DNA of 56,981 nucleotides from Flavobacteriaceae bacterium CG2_30_34_30 (lineage in GTDB: Bacteria > Bacteroidota > Bacteroidia > Flavobacteriales > Flavobacteriaceae). Positions 18,301 to 26,814 of the stretch are shown here, in pieces. Each line of letters opens with the position of its first letter. Position 1 is the stretch's first letter. The notes under the pieces are model-generated. The model was not told the origin of the DNA. It searched no databases and saw only the letters and a list, made by a program, of their open reading frames with translations. Both the position numbers and the translations under genes were made by a program. The stretch is from contig MNYN01000028.1 of assembly GCA_001873105.1 (NCBI GenBank), positions 1 to 56,981 of the forward strand, in the 5' to 3' direction.

Positions 18301-19032
18301 GAAGAAAGTGGTAAGATCATTTGGTGTACAACCGCCGCCGCCGCCGCCAGTTGCAAGTATTTCTACTTCCCAACCTAGACGGTTTACAACCGTTGTAGAA
18401 TTGAATTCAAAGAAAAAATTTCCTGAAGTTCCTGTAAAAATACCTGAGCCTCCGTTTGCCGCAAGAAGTTGAGCAAAAGTATTAGCCCCTTGATTTATAC
18501 CTCCGGAGCTGTTATCAAATAAAATAGTTCCGGTATTATCTGCACCGTCATAAACTCTTAACCAATCAAAAGTTCCAAAAACCTCATAGTCAAGAAACTC
18601 AATTTCTGTTACTCCGGCAAGTGTGGTTAGTGTAACACAGCCACAGTTTGGATAATTTCCAGGTGTGCCATCGGGTCCACCACCTGGTCCTCCCGGATCA
18701 AAGAAAAAGTCTCCAACATTTGGAGTAAAAGTTTCGGTAGCACCTGCAGTAGGTATAATGTTTGCTAGCACATCTCTGTTCTGAGATTTGTAATGTGCTT
18801 TTAATGACCCAATTTTAGAAGGTGCAATAATAGCTGTTGCACTGCTAATTTGAGGTTCTGCAGCTTGTATTGCTAATGGCTTATTAACATCAGTTGTAAT
18901 GCTAACTTGAGAAAGATTTGCTATTCTTGAATTTTCAAGAATTTCTAATTCCTCATTCGTGGTCAAATGTTGTGCACTTAACAGGGTCGTAAAACCCAAT
19001 AAAAAGCACCACAAAAAAGTATTTTTTTTCAT
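15400..19032 (-). CDS. Secreted multidomain protein: CUB, P-domain, polyglycine linkers, T9SS sorting domain
   Basis: A 1210-residue exported protein with a signal peptide (1-20). A CUB-like domain with acidic calcium-type residues (about 120-225) is followed by a polyGly linker (about 228-234), a beta domain, a second polyGly run (about 393-402) and a beta domain like one in the neighbouring paralog (WVGLTA region, about 405-570). A proprotein-convertase P domain (about 582-735, with THTWSGDLELYLRSPSG), a pre-peptidase C-terminal-like domain (about 745-865), a CUB domain (872-989), the shared module and a T9SS type A tail (about 1130-1210: YYPNPMHEV) follow. The P domain is usually found in secreted proteases, but I see no catalytic domain. 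It is probably a surface adhesin or binding protein. Confidence 0.88.
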   Translation of the reverse strand: MKKNTFLWCFLLGFTTLLSAQHLTTNEELEILENSRIANLSQVSITTDVNKPLAIQAAEPQISSATAIIAPSKIGSLKAHYKSQNRDVLANIIPTAGATETFTPNVGDFFFDPGGPGGGPDGTPGNYPNCGCVTLTTLAGVTEIEFLDYEVFGTFDWLRVYDGADNTGTILFDNSSGGINQGANTFAQLLAANGGSGIFTGTSGNFFFEFNSTTVVNRLGWEVEILATGGGGGGCTPNDLTTFFTGGNSFAGNMFDVTASGADDVLIDKFDVNVTAGSGTISVYTRPGSYVGFEGAAAGWTLMGSEVVTGAGSNLPTQVNVGGLTIPAGQTYGFYVTVSDYPSLTMNYTNGDNVFSDANITIATGVGKGNPDFTGSTFASRSWNGTIYYCSGTGGGGGGGGGPCAEVSPSAGFVNGFTSSTDQAQRIATDLTVPVNTDFNFERITTNFWTNPGALISNFEVKIYDDAGGLPNPASIVNTQNVVPTSQTFIGSAFGFDISEFVLDLAPVLLNGQAGNTTRYWVGLTATVNSGSGFWDATNTILNLQATFSTDGGLTWAINSGWDQVYNFEGTCTDLGGGGGTCVSTPYTATGLPADIDGADTSTADCIGAPNLYPVTVSDAGIIGTDAVLEDVTINITHTWSGDLELYLRSPSGVELMLWDNVGGSGDNFTNTQFQDGGIPSTGSTAPHTGVYAPVGGTFAAAFAGEDINGDWQLKVCDTAAGDTGTVDSFTITFCIENGGPTNNWECADAIALTCGDVVAGSTTGATNSGGNASPDVFYSYTGSGAVEFVTISLCGGGTTYDSLLRVFASCGNLGLGSEIALNDDFCGLQSEVTFESDGVSEYIIMVEGFGSGSGDFSLAITCELAPPPPACGGIFTDTGGVGGNYENNADEVWTISPDVSGDAVTVIFTSFDVESGWDALYVFDGPDTSSPLISSGNPPTNTGFPAGGFYGTTNPGPFTSTHPTGALTFRFLSDGSVTRAGWIADILCLPIPPPNDLIVNAIDVDQFTQPYTDPMVRLFAATNELLNPVGCSIAGTNGVWYKFTATADGSATASITTPAGASAVIFYSAPDENVSNETNLTYTFEQSNQCGPGTSATAATVAGQSYYLFVLNTGGESDVVVDISNALSTSDNTIEGFTYYPNPMHEVLHLRANSTIESVVIYTILGQKVIDQNIEATTSQLNVSNLSTGAYLMKVVSEGQTGIYRLIKK
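17827..17853 (+). repeat. (GCC)9 microsatellite encoding polyglycine
   Basis: Nine uninterrupted GCC units, read as nine GGC glycine codons on the minus strand. It forms a linker between two beta domains of the 1210-residue secreted protein. Trinucleotide slippage here would change linker length without a frameshift. Confidence 0.9.
18334..18348 (+). repeat. (GCC)5 microsatellite encoding polyglycine
   Basis: Five GCC units coding for Gly on the minus strand between the first CUB-like domain and the next beta domain of the same protein. Confidence 0.85.
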
Positions 19033-19144
19033 TGGTTAAATAATTTTAGTTAATAAGTATTAAAAGTATGTAAATATTTTGTTAAAAACAATAAATATTT
19101 AAAAATAGCTTACATTATATTATTGTGCAATTTTTATAAAACAA

Positions 19145-19170
19145 AAAAGACCTGAAAAATCAGGTCTTTT
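19145..19170 (-). terminator. Intrinsic terminator after fabI
   Basis: AAAAGACCTGA and TCAGGTCTTTT pair perfectly (11 bp) around an AAAA loop, just past the fabI stop. It closes the recN-fabI end of the minus-strand run. Confidence 0.85.
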
Positions 19171-19191
19171 AAGCAAACTATATTCCATTTT

Positions 19192-20007
19192 TTACTTTTT
19201 TGAAAAGGCATCGATAACCTCGTTACTCACTCCCATATTTGAAAATCCTCCGTCATTATATAAATTCTGTAAGGTAACTTTCTTTGTTAAATCGCTAAAC
19301 ATGGCTACGGTATAATTGGCACAATCTAAAGCTGTGGCATTGCCTAAAGGGGCCATTTTTTCAGCATAATTTATAAATCCGTCAAATCCTTTTACCCCTT
19401 GTCCGGCTGTTGTAGGCGTTGGAGATTGTGAAATGGTATTTACCCGTACTTTTTTATCTTTTCCGAAGAAATAACCAAAACTTCTTGCAATGGATTCTAA
19501 ATAAGCCTTATTATCTGCCATATCGTTATAGTCTGGAAACACTCGCTGAGCTGCCATATAGGTAAGCGCAACAATACTTCCCCACTCGTTCATAGCATCT
19601 TTTTGATAAAGTGTTTGCATGGTCTTATGAAAAGAGACTGCAGATACATCCCAACCTTTGTGGGTCCAATCGTAGTTTTGATCGGTATATGGCTTTCCTT
19701 TTCTTACGTTCACCGACATGCCGATGGAATGTAAAATAAAATCCAGTTTTCCTCCCAGAATTTCCATTGATTTTTCTACAAGATTATTTAAATCTTCTAT
19801 GCTTGTGGCATCGGCAGGAATAATTTGAGAATTTGTTTTTTTAGCAAGTTCATTTATTTCTCCCATTCTTAGGGCGATAGGGGCATTTGTTAATACAAAT
19901 TTACCGCCTTCTTCATAAATGCGTTCTGCAGTTTTCCAAGCAATTGAGTTTTCATCTAAGGCTCCAAAGATGATTCCTTTTTTTCCTTTTAGTAAATTGT
20001 AATTCAT
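19192..20007 (-). CDS. fabI: Enoyl-[acyl-carrier-protein] reductase (NADH)
   Basis: Final reduction of each round of type II fatty acid synthesis, in the cytosol. The 271-residue short-chain-dehydrogenase fold has the FabI-type nucleotide site (GALDENSIAW), the SIGM segment, and the catalytic Tyr-x6-Lys arrangement in YNDMADNK. The SPTPTTAGQGVKGFDGF loop is the substrate-binding lid of FabI. It is the last gene of a minus-strand cluster and is followed by a strong terminator. Confidence 0.95.
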   Translation of the reverse strand: MNYNLLKGKKGIIFGALDENSIAWKTAERIYEEGGKFVLTNAPIALRMGEINELAKKTNSQIIPADATSIEDLNNLVEKSMEILGGKLDFILHSIGMSVNVRKGKPYTDQNYDWTHKGWDVSAVSFHKTMQTLYQKDAMNEWGSIVALTYMAAQRVFPDYNDMADNKAYLESIARSFGYFFGKDKKVRVNTISQSPTPTTAGQGVKGFDGFINYAEKMAPLGNATALDCANYTVAMFSDLTKKVTLQNLYNDGGFSNMGVSNEVIDAFSKK

Positions 20008-20098
20008 ATTTTAACTTATTACTGGTTTCTGGCTGTGTTTCAACCATTTTTTTCTATTTTTAAAACACTACTTTTTCTACAACACTCAAATATACATT

Positions 20099-21751
20099 TT
20101 AATTTAATAATTCTTTGGCATGAGCGATGGCTGAAGCCGATTTTTTTTTACCGCCCAACATTTGTGCAAGCTCTTGAACACGCTCTTCTTGGGTTAATAA
20201 TTTTAATTTGGTATAAGTAACTTCTTCTATATCTAGCTTATACACTTTAAAGTGATGTTTCCCTTTTGCTGCAATTTGAGGTAGATGAGTAATGCTTAAT
20301 ACTTGCATTTTAGTACTCATTTTTTTCATGATTTGGGCTATTTTATTTGCTATTTCACCCGAAACTCCGGTATCAATTTCATCAAAAATAATGGTAGGGA
20401 GATGCGAATAGTTTGCTAAAATTGATTTTACGGCTAACATGATTCGGCTCATTTCGCCTCCGGAAGCTACTTTTTTTAATTCACCAAAGTTAGTGCCTTT
20501 ATTTGCTGTAAATAGAAACTGCAATGCATCCATTCCGTTACTTGAAAATTCTTCTGTTTTTTGTAATTCTATTTTAAATCTGGCATTTGGCAATCCTAAT
20601 TGAAACAATATGTTTTCTAATTCATCTATAAGTGTTGGTATTACTTCCATCCGTTTGTTGTGAATAGCAGTGCCTATTGCTTCGATTTCGGCTTTTAAAA
20701 GTATTTTTTCGTTTTCTAATTGCGTTATTTGTAATTCTAGGTTGGTGGTTTTTTCTACCTTGGTTTCTAATTCATTTTGTAATGCCACTAATTCTTGAAT
20801 GCTAGTACATTGGTGTTTTTTTTGAAGTTTATAAATGAGTTGTAGTCTGTTTTCAATTTCTTGTAAACGCGTGGGGTTGGCTTCAAGCGTTTCTGCCATT
20901 TTTGTGATTTCAGCATAGATATCGTCTAATTCAATCTGAACGCTTTGCACGCGTTCCCAAAAACTTTGAAAGGTAGAGGAAACCTCTTTTAATTTATTAA
21001 GTTTCTGGTTAGATTCTTTTAAAACATGTAAAACTCCTATTTGATCTGCATCCAGCATTTGAGTGATTTCGGAAAGTGTTTCTTGTATGGATTCTACATT
21101 ATTCAGGGTTTCAAACTCTTCTTCTAAGGCTTCTTGTTCGTCTGGTTTTAAATTTGCCTCCTTAAGTTCTTGAAGCAAAAACATATTATAATCAAGTTCT
21201 TTTTGTGCTTTCTCTTTATTGTCTAAAAGTTTTGCAATTTCTTTTTGGAGGTTTTGGTATTTTTTATAATTTGTAGTAAAGGAAAGAAGTAAGTGTGATG
21301 TATTTGCCAAGGCATCCAGAATTGCAAATTGGAATTCTTCCGAAGAAACTTCTTGGGTTTGATGTTGGTTGTGGATGTCTATAAGTCGTTCGCCTAAAAT
21401 GGTTAATGCACTTAAATTTACTGGTGAATCGTTTACAAATGCTCTTGATTTGCCAGAAGGAAGAATTTCTCTCCTTATAATAGTATGCTTTTCATAATCT
21501 AAATCTTCCGCTTTAAAGAGATCTTGTAGTTGATAGGAATCGATGGCAAATTCTGCTTCTATCACACATTTTTTTGTGGTGTCTTTCACACTACTCAAAT
21601 CTGCCCGTTTACCTAACAGCAGAGCCATAGCACCAAGGAGAATAGATTTTCCGGCACCCGTTTCACCGGTAATGATGGTTAATCCTTCTTCAAAATTTAC
21701 TTTAATATCTTCAATTAAAGCGTAATTTTTTATGGTGAGTTGTGTAATCAC
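20099..21751 (-). CDS. recN: DNA repair protein RecN
   Basis: An SMC-like ATPase that acts in recombinational double-strand break repair. It has 550 residues. Walker A GETGAGKS (29-36), a long coiled coil (about 150-370), the signature KVASGGEMSRIMLA and Walker B TIIFDEIDTGVSG are intact. The start codon is GTG (GTGATTACA), placing MITQLTIKNYALIED at the N terminus as in the family. It lies between the DUF4835 gene and fabI, an order conserved in flavobacteria. Confidence 0.95.
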   Translation of the reverse strand: MITQLTIKNYALIEDIKVNFEEGLTIITGETGAGKSILLGAMALLLGKRADLSSVKDTTKKCVIEAEFAIDSYQLQDLFKAEDLDYEKHTIIRREILPSGKSRAFVNDSPVNLSALTILGERLIDIHNQHQTQEVSSEEFQFAILDALANTSHLLLSFTTNYKKYQNLQKEIAKLLDNKEKAQKELDYNMFLLQELKEANLKPDEQEALEEEFETLNNVESIQETLSEITQMLDADQIGVLHVLKESNQKLNKLKEVSSTFQSFWERVQSVQIELDDIYAEITKMAETLEANPTRLQEIENRLQLIYKLQKKHQCTSIQELVALQNELETKVEKTTNLELQITQLENEKILLKAEIEAIGTAIHNKRMEVIPTLIDELENILFQLGLPNARFKIELQKTEEFSSNGMDALQFLFTANKGTNFGELKKVASGGEMSRIMLAVKSILANYSHLPTIIFDEIDTGVSGEIANKIAQIMKKMSTKMQVLSITHLPQIAAKGKHHFKVYKLDIEEVTYTKLKLLTQEERVQELAQMLGGKKKSASAIAHAKELLN

Positions 21752-21809
21752 TTTACTGTTTTTATTGAAACATTAAAGGTATAAGAGTTTGGGTATTAAA
21801 ACAAGGTAG

Positions 21810-22700
21810 TTAAAATTTAATTTTTGCCCAGTTTTCTCTTTTTGTAGGAGCCATTCTGGTAAGATTTTGCACTAATTGGTCTATAGGCACACTAGGTCCA
21901 TCACTAAATATTTGTTGAATTTCTTCAGCTTTTGTATCAAAAAAAGTACGCAATAAATATGAATTAGGGCGTCTATCATTAATTTCTTTTAGCATATTAA
22001 CCGCTTCAGCAATTTTGGCTTTACCTTCTCTTGGATTTTCTTGCATTAAATCTAAACCGTTTCTGTGGTATTCATACATAACGGTATGAAATGTACTAAA
22101 AACAGGTGAAATTAAAGCTTCATTAAGTTGGTAACGGGATTGGTTACCATCGGTAGCTTTCCAGCCTTGAAAGTTTCCGGAAGCTGCGGTAGTTACAATT
22201 TGTTTTGCTGTAGCATAATATTCATTACCTCCACCTTTTGAAAAGGTAGAAGCATCTAAACCTAAAATGGTGTATAAATGAAAAGCAATACCTGAAATTA
22301 AATTAGAGTCAAAAGAATTTGGGTTAAAAACTAACGGCTGAAATTCGCGATAGTTAAAATTAAATTGTCTGTCGTTATAATTGTAAATAGAGGTAGAATA
22401 TGAAGATCCGTAAACAGGTCTGGATGCCTGCACCTGAAGTGTTGCGTTAAATGTATCGGCATCTGCAGAGGATATAATCAACACAAAACTGCAGTCTATT
22501 CTTTCTTGGTTTGCATATACTTTATTGGTCCATTTGGTATCATTAATAAATTCTGTTAATGATCTTTCTAGGGTTTTAAAAACTTGTAAATTAGAGACGT
22601 TTGTTTGCTCTGCATTGACAACCACTTGAGCATTAAATTCTTGCGCAAAAAAAGTTGTGGAAAAACATAAAGATAAAATTAGTAGTAGATACTTATTCAT
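21810..22700 (-). CDS. DUF4835 family secreted protein (PorD-like)
   Basis: A 296-residue exported protein with a signal peptide (about 1-19, ending FFAQ) and the DUF4835 pattern: FNAQVVVNAEQTNVSNLQVFKTLE at the start of the mature part, then NFNYREFQPLVFNPNSFDSNL. Family members are found in Bacteroidota and have been linked to type IX secretion under the name PorD; I treat that role as likely rather than shown here. Its start overlaps the coaBC stop by 8 nt, so the genes are translationally coupled. Two genes for T9SS-sorted proteins lie just downstream in this window. Confidence 0.82.
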   Translation of the reverse strand: MNKYLLLILSLCFSTTFFAQEFNAQVVVNAEQTNVSNLQVFKTLERSLTEFINDTKWTNKVYANQERIDCSFVLIISSADADTFNATLQVQASRPVYGSSYSTSIYNYNDRQFNFNYREFQPLVFNPNSFDSNLISGIAFHLYTILGLDASTFSKGGGNEYYATAKQIVTTAASGNFQGWKATDGNQSRYQLNEALISPVFSTFHTVMYEYHRNGLDLMQENPREGKAKIAEAVNMLKEINDRRPNSYLLRTFFDTKAEEIQQIFSDGPSVPIDQLVQNLTRMAPTKRENWAKIKF

Positions 22701-23904
22701 GGATGAAACGTATTATTTCGTTAAGCAAATCTTTAGCGACTTCTGCTTTTGTTTTTAGGTCAAACTCTTTTAGGCTTCCTCTTTGGTCAATAAGGGTTAC
22801 TTTATTAGTTTCTGTTTTAAAACCAGCACCTTTATCGTTTAACGAATTTAAGACAATTAGATTTAAATTTTTCTTTTTTAGTTTATTTTTTGCGTTTTCG
22901 ACTTCGTTCTCAGTTTCAAGTGCAAATCCCACTAAAATTTGATTCTTTTTTATAGCGCCTAAAGATGCTAAAATATCTTTTGTGGGTTCTAATTCAATAT
23001 GTAACGTAGCAGTAGCTTTTTTTATTTTTTGAGTGGCTACAATTTTCGGGCGATAATCTGCAACTGCAGCTGAGAGAATGGCAATATCTATCTCTTCAAA
23101 ATACTGGTGACACGCATCATACATTTGTTGCGCGCTGATTACTGAAATATATTTTATTTGTTTGTTTGAAGTAGTATAATGTGTAGGTCCTGAAACTAAA
23201 ATAACCTCAGCACCTAAATTTGCGGCTGCTTGAGCAATTTCAAAACCCATTTTTCCACTGGAATGATTACCAATAAATCGAACAGGATCGATTGCTTCAT
23301 AGGTTGGGCCGGCAGTTACAAGTACTTTTTTATTTCGTAAAGGAAGCTTTTTTAGAATGTCGTTTTCTATAAAAGCTACCATTTCTTCCGGCTCAGCCAT
23401 TCTTCCTTCACCCATTAAACCACTTGCAAGCTCTCCAAAACCAGCCGGAATTTGTATGGTTTCAAAGGATGCTAATTTTTTAAAGTTTTCTTGTGTAGAT
23501 TTGTGTTTGTACATGTCTAAGTCCATTGCAGGAGCATAATACACCGGACATTTGGCAGAGAGAAAGGTAGCTAATAATAAATTGTCACAAATACCATTAG
23601 CCATTTTAGAAATTGTGTTTGCCGTGGCAGGGGCTATAACAAAAATGTCGGCCCAAAGAGCTAATTCTACATGATTATTCCAAATTGCATTGTCATTTTC
23701 TTCTATAGTGAAGGCAGAAAAAACTTCATTTTTAGATACTGTTGAGAGAGTTAGAGGGGTAACAAAGTCTTTAGAAGAAGGAGTCATTACAACTTTTACT
23801 TCAGCGCCTGCTTTAACAAATAACCGAACTAAGAAAGGCGTTTTATAAGCAGCAATCCCGGCACTAACACCAACGAGTATTTTTTTGCCGCTTAATAATG
23901 ACAT
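22693..23904 (-). CDS. coaBC: Bifunctional phosphopantothenoylcysteine decarboxylase/phosphopantothenate-cysteine ligase
   Basis: Two middle steps of coenzyme A synthesis. The N-terminal CoaC flavoprotein domain (about 1-180) has GVSAGIAAYK, the active-site His in WNNHVELALWAD and PATANTISKMANGICDNLL. The C-terminal CoaB ligase domain (about 190-403) has TAGPTYEAIDPVRFIGNHSSGKMG and AAVADYRP. It has 403 residues, a standard size. It follows rpoZ by 3 nt and overlaps the DUF4835 gene, so it is central in one operon. Confidence 0.95.
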   Translation of the reverse strand: MSLLSGKKILVGVSAGIAAYKTPFLVRLFVKAGAEVKVVMTPSSKDFVTPLTLSTVSKNEVFSAFTIEENDNAIWNNHVELALWADIFVIAPATANTISKMANGICDNLLLATFLSAKCPVYYAPAMDLDMYKHKSTQENFKKLASFETIQIPAGFGELASGLMGEGRMAEPEEMVAFIENDILKKLPLRNKKVLVTAGPTYEAIDPVRFIGNHSSGKMGFEIAQAAANLGAEVILVSGPTHYTTSNKQIKYISVISAQQMYDACHQYFEEIDIAILSAAVADYRPKIVATQKIKKATATLHIELEPTKDILASLGAIKKNQILVGFALETENEVENAKNKLKKKNLNLIVLNSLNDKGAGFKTETNKVTLIDQRGSLKEFDLKTKAEVAKDLLNEIIRFIHE

Positions 23905-23907
23905 AGT

Positions 23908-24243
23908 CTATTTATCTTGAGATTCTTCTAATGTGTTTCTATAATACACTTTTCCATCTATCCATTCTTGCATGGCAAGAGAATGGGGTTTTGGTAATTT
24001 TTCATAATATTTTGAAACCTCAATTTGCTCTTTATTTTCGAATATTTCTTCTAAGCTATCATTGTAAGTTGCAAATTCATCGAGTTTTTCAATAAGCTCT
24101 TTTTTAATTTCAGAATTAATTTGATTTGCTCTTTTTGCAACAATAGAAATAGATTCATAAATATTTCCTGTAGGAGCATCAACTACATTTTTATCTAAAG
24201 TTACTGTACTGACCGGTGCCTCTGAATTTTTCACATTCTTCAT
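23908..24243 (-). CDS. rpoZ: RNA polymerase omega-like subunit (RpoZ/Rpb6 family)
   Basis: A 111-residue protein whose central part (GNIYESISIVAKRANQINSE) matches the omega/Rpb6 fold that holds the beta' subunit. The N terminus and the C-terminal extension (KLPKPHSLAMQEWIDGKVYYR) are typical of the Bacteroidota version, which is often missed by standard RpoZ models. It lies between bamD (18 nt) and coaBC (3 nt); the rpoZ-coaBC neighbourhood is also found in other bacterial phyla. Confidence 0.85.
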   Translation of the reverse strand: MKNVKNSEAPVSTVTLDKNVVDAPTGNIYESISIVAKRANQINSEIKKELIEKLDEFATYNDSLEEIFENKEQIEVSKYYEKLPKPHSLAMQEWIDGKVYYRNTLEESQDK

Positions 24244-24261
24244 AACAATTCTTTCTTTTTA

Positions 24262-25071
24262 TTAAACTTGTTTGTTTTGTAATCGTTCTTCTATTTCTTG
24301 AAGTATTTTATCAGCATCTGCTTTTCGCTTACTGTTAGAATAATATCTATTAAAACTAGCATAGTGTGATTTTGCATCCTTTAACCTTCCTTCCACTAAA
24401 TTTGGTAAACTTCCTATGGCTAATAAATAAGCAGATTCAAGCCTTAAGTAAAAGGCTTCCATTCTATATTCAGAACCTGGAAAATCAACAACATAAAGGT
24501 CAAAAGCTTTTATAGCTGCCTTATAATCAGAAGTATTAAAATATTGTTTTGCAATTTCAAATCGTTTTCTTTCAATTTTATTTGTAAGTTCAGCAACTAA
24601 AATATTAGCTTCTTGGCGTAGTACAGAATTTGGATACATATTAATAAATCCTTGTAATTTTTCTAACCCTATAAAAGTATCTTTTTGATCTAAAGAATAT
24701 CTTGGGGATAATTCATAATAACTTTTAGCACCTTTAAAGGCAGCTTCTTCTATTTTTTCACTTTTTGGATAGGAAGTAGTAAATCGTTCAAATTGATATC
24801 CGGCAGTGTAATAATCACCTAATATATAAAAGGTGTCTGCATATAAAAACATTAGTTTTTCTGCCTGAGGTTTTCCTCTATATGCCGGAACCAACTGCTC
24901 CATTAATTTTAAGGCTTTTTTGTATTTACCTGCATTATAAAGCGAATCAGCATATTGAAATTTTAATCCAATATCTTCTGATCTCAACATTTTTTGATAA
25001 GGACTACAAGAACCCAACAACAAGGCAGAAACTACTAATAAAAAAAATATTCTCATATGGTTAAAAAACAT
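24262..25071 (-). CDS. bamD: Outer membrane protein assembly factor BamD
   Basis: Lipoprotein subunit of the Bam complex that inserts beta-barrel proteins into the outer membrane. A lipoprotein signal ends at LLLGSC (Cys22 from the first ATG), and the mature part is built from TPR-like helical pairs (for example YADSLYNAGKYKKALKLME, AFYLRLESAYLLA). Two starts are possible: ATG at 25071, which lies exactly 5 nt after a TACTTTTG -7 box, and ATG at 25056, which gives a shorter signal peptide (MRIFFLLVVSALLLGSC). Both give a workable lipoprotein. It is the first gene of the bamD-rpoZ-coaBC-DUF4835 operon. Confidence 0.92.
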   Translation of the reverse strand: MFFNHMRIFFLLVVSALLLGSCSPYQKMLRSEDIGLKFQYADSLYNAGKYKKALKLMEQLVPAYRGKPQAEKLMFLYADTFYILGDYYTAGYQFERFTTSYPKSEKIEEAAFKGAKSYYELSPRYSLDQKDTFIGLEKLQGFINMYPNSVLRQEANILVAELTNKIERKRFEIAKQYFNTSDYKAAIKAFDLYVVDFPGSEYRMEAFYLRLESAYLLAIGSLPNLVEGRLKDAKSHYASFNRYYSNSKRKADADKILQEIEERLQNKQV

Positions 25072-25075
25072 CCTG

Positions 25076-25083
25076 CAAAAGTA
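25076..25083 (-). promoter_or_regulatory. -7 box of the bamD operon
   Basis: TACTTTTG on the minus strand. Its last G is 5 nt before the first ATG of bamD, so transcription would begin at or next to the start codon. Confidence 0.6.
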
Positions 25084-25163
25084 TGTAAATAAAAGAGATA
25101 ATAAAAATCTATATTTCGTTAAAGAAACGTGAAGATTTTACATTTGTTATTTGTTTTGAAAAA

Positions 25164-26042
25164 TTACTTAAATTGAGATATAAAACTTTTAATTTCTTGT
25201 CGTAAAGCATCGGTAGCACTTACAAGTGGAAGTCTCACGGTGGCATTACAAATGCCTAATTCATTAAAAACTGCTTTAATACCTGCAGGATTGCCTTCTG
25301 CAAAAATCATATCGATAGAAGGAGCTATATTATAATGTAAAGCATAGGCTGCATCCACTTTTCTTTCTAAGCCTAGGTTTACCATCGTTGAAAATTCTTT
25401 TGGGAATCCTTGCCCTATAACTGAAATCACTCCGGAGCCTCCAGCTAAAACCATAGGCAATGTTATCATATCATCGCCAGAAATGATATGAAAATCTTTT
25501 GGCTTGTCTTTTATTAAACGCATGCCTTGCACTATATCGCCTGCTGCTTCTTTTATTCCAACAATATTTTTAAAATCGTTTGCTAATCGAATAACCGTTT
25601 TGGGCAGCATATTAGACGATGTTCTACCCGGCACATTGTACATTATTATGGGTTTTGGTGACGCTTTTGCTATTGCTTTAAAGTGTTGATAAATACCTTC
25701 TTGAGTGGGTTTATTATAATAAGGAGAAACAGAAAGTATGGCATCAAATGCAGATAAATCACGTGTTAATATTTCTTCTACCACTTTTTGGGTATTGTTT
25801 CCTCCTATGCCTAGTACAAGTGGTAATCTTGAGTTGTTTGCCGAAACAACCGTGTCTATAACTTGTTGTTTTTCTTTAGAAGAAAGTGTGGCAGATTCTC
25901 CTGTGGTACCTAATACTACTAAATAATCAATTCCACCTTCAATACAATGGTTTACGACACGTTTTAAAGCCTCTATATCTATAGAAAAATCGGTTTTAAA
26001 AGGAGTTACTAGGGCAACTCCGGTTCCTATCAGCTGTTTCAT
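25164..26042 (-). CDS. dapA: 4-hydroxy-tetrahydrodipicolinate synthase
   Basis: First committed step of lysine and meso-diaminopimelate synthesis, condensing pyruvate with aspartate semialdehyde. The TIM-barrel protein of 292 residues shows GTTGESATL, the catalytic Tyr in MYNVPGRT and the Schiff-base Lys in VGIKEAAGD. It follows the DUF6913 gene by 4 nt. dapF, a later step of the pathway, is encoded at 41.4-42.2 kb, so the window carries two separated steps. Confidence 0.95.
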   Translation of the reverse strand: MKQLIGTGVALVTPFKTDFSIDIEALKRVVNHCIEGGIDYLVVLGTTGESATLSSKEKQQVIDTVVSANNSRLPLVLGIGGNNTQKVVEEILTRDLSAFDAILSVSPYYNKPTQEGIYQHFKAIAKASPKPIIMYNVPGRTSSNMLPKTVIRLANDFKNIVGIKEAAGDIVQGMRLIKDKPKDFHIISGDDMITLPMVLAGGSGVISVIGQGFPKEFSTMVNLGLERKVDAAYALHYNIAPSIDMIFAEGNPAGIKAVFNELGICNATVRLPLVSATDALRQEIKSFISQFK

Positions 26043-26046
26043 TTAT

Positions 26047-26574
26047 TTAATTTTTGTTGTCTTTATTAATAATTTGAAGGTATTTAGTAAGTTCTTTTTC
26101 AAAAAGGTCATATTGATTGGTCTTTATTTTAAAAATCAAATCAAATAATGCTGCATTTGCGCCATCAAGCCCTACTTTTAATGTGGCTTTTGCTTGTGAA
26201 ACTATAAAGTCTATAAAAACAGAATCTGCTGAAGAGTAGCAAATAAATACATCATACTCTCTATCTAAAAATTCTAGAATTGCAGGTTTTGTCATCAATC
26301 CTTTCCAGTTAAAATCTTTGGGTGTGAATGAATTCTGCTCTAAAGTAGGAAGGTTTATGTTTTCTTCTTTATAATAAATAATCTTAATGTCTTTGTTAAG
26401 AATATGTAGCACATTTGCCAAGTTTTCAAAAACCTCAACTTGCTTAAACTCCATTGCGTTGATTACAACACCAAGGGTCCGCAAAGGTCTGCCTTCATGG
26501 ATTGGCAAACGATCTTTCAATCTCTTTTTTATCTCTCTCTCCAGAAATTTTTTTCTTAAAATTTTTAGAATCAT
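26047..26574 (-). CDS. DUF6913 family protein
   Basis: A 175-residue protein without a signal peptide. The basic N terminus (LRKKFLEREIKKRLKDRLP) is followed by an alpha/beta region (LGVVINAMEF, DVFICYSSADSVFIDFIVSQA). It matches the small family DUF6913 that stands next to dapA in flavobacteria. No function is known to me. It is the promoter-proximal gene of the pair with dapA; a -7 box lies 22 nt upstream. Confidence 0.75.
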   Translation of the reverse strand: MILKILRKKFLEREIKKRLKDRLPIHEGRPLRTLGVVINAMEFKQVEVFENLANVLHILNKDIKIIYYKEENINLPTLEQNSFTPKDFNWKGLMTKPAILEFLDREYDVFICYSSADSVFIDFIVSQAKATLKVGLDGANAALFDLIFKIKTNQYDLFEKELTKYLQIINKDNKN

Positions 26575-26595
26575 TTGTCCTTAGCTTCTTTCGTA

Positions 26596-26603
26596 CAAAA
26601 GTA
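26596..26603 (-). promoter_or_regulatory. -7 box of the DUF6913-dapA operon
   Basis: TACTTTTG on the minus strand, 22 nt before the DUF6913 ATG. No convincing -33 TTG at the usual distance. Confidence 0.5.
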
Positions 26604-26789
26604 ATTAATTTAAAGTGCATGTGTACATTATTTACCATTGGAATACTAAAAAATGTAGCGTATTCTTTCTACATATCAAAAGCATTTTTGGATGTCTTAA
26701 ATTTGAATTTACTTTAATTAACATGGTTGGAAAAAAAACTGTTTCAAGAAATGCGATTACTATTTTAGTTTAAAACTGGTAAATTTTTA

Positions 26790-26797
26790 TATATTTG
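26790..26797 (+). promoter_or_regulatory. -7 box of the YbbC/YhhH-like gene
   Basis: TATATTTG, 18 nt before the ATG at 26815. It indicates this small gene is transcribed on its own. Confidence 0.5.
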
Positions 26798-26814
26798 GTT
26801 ATACTTTTAGCCAA

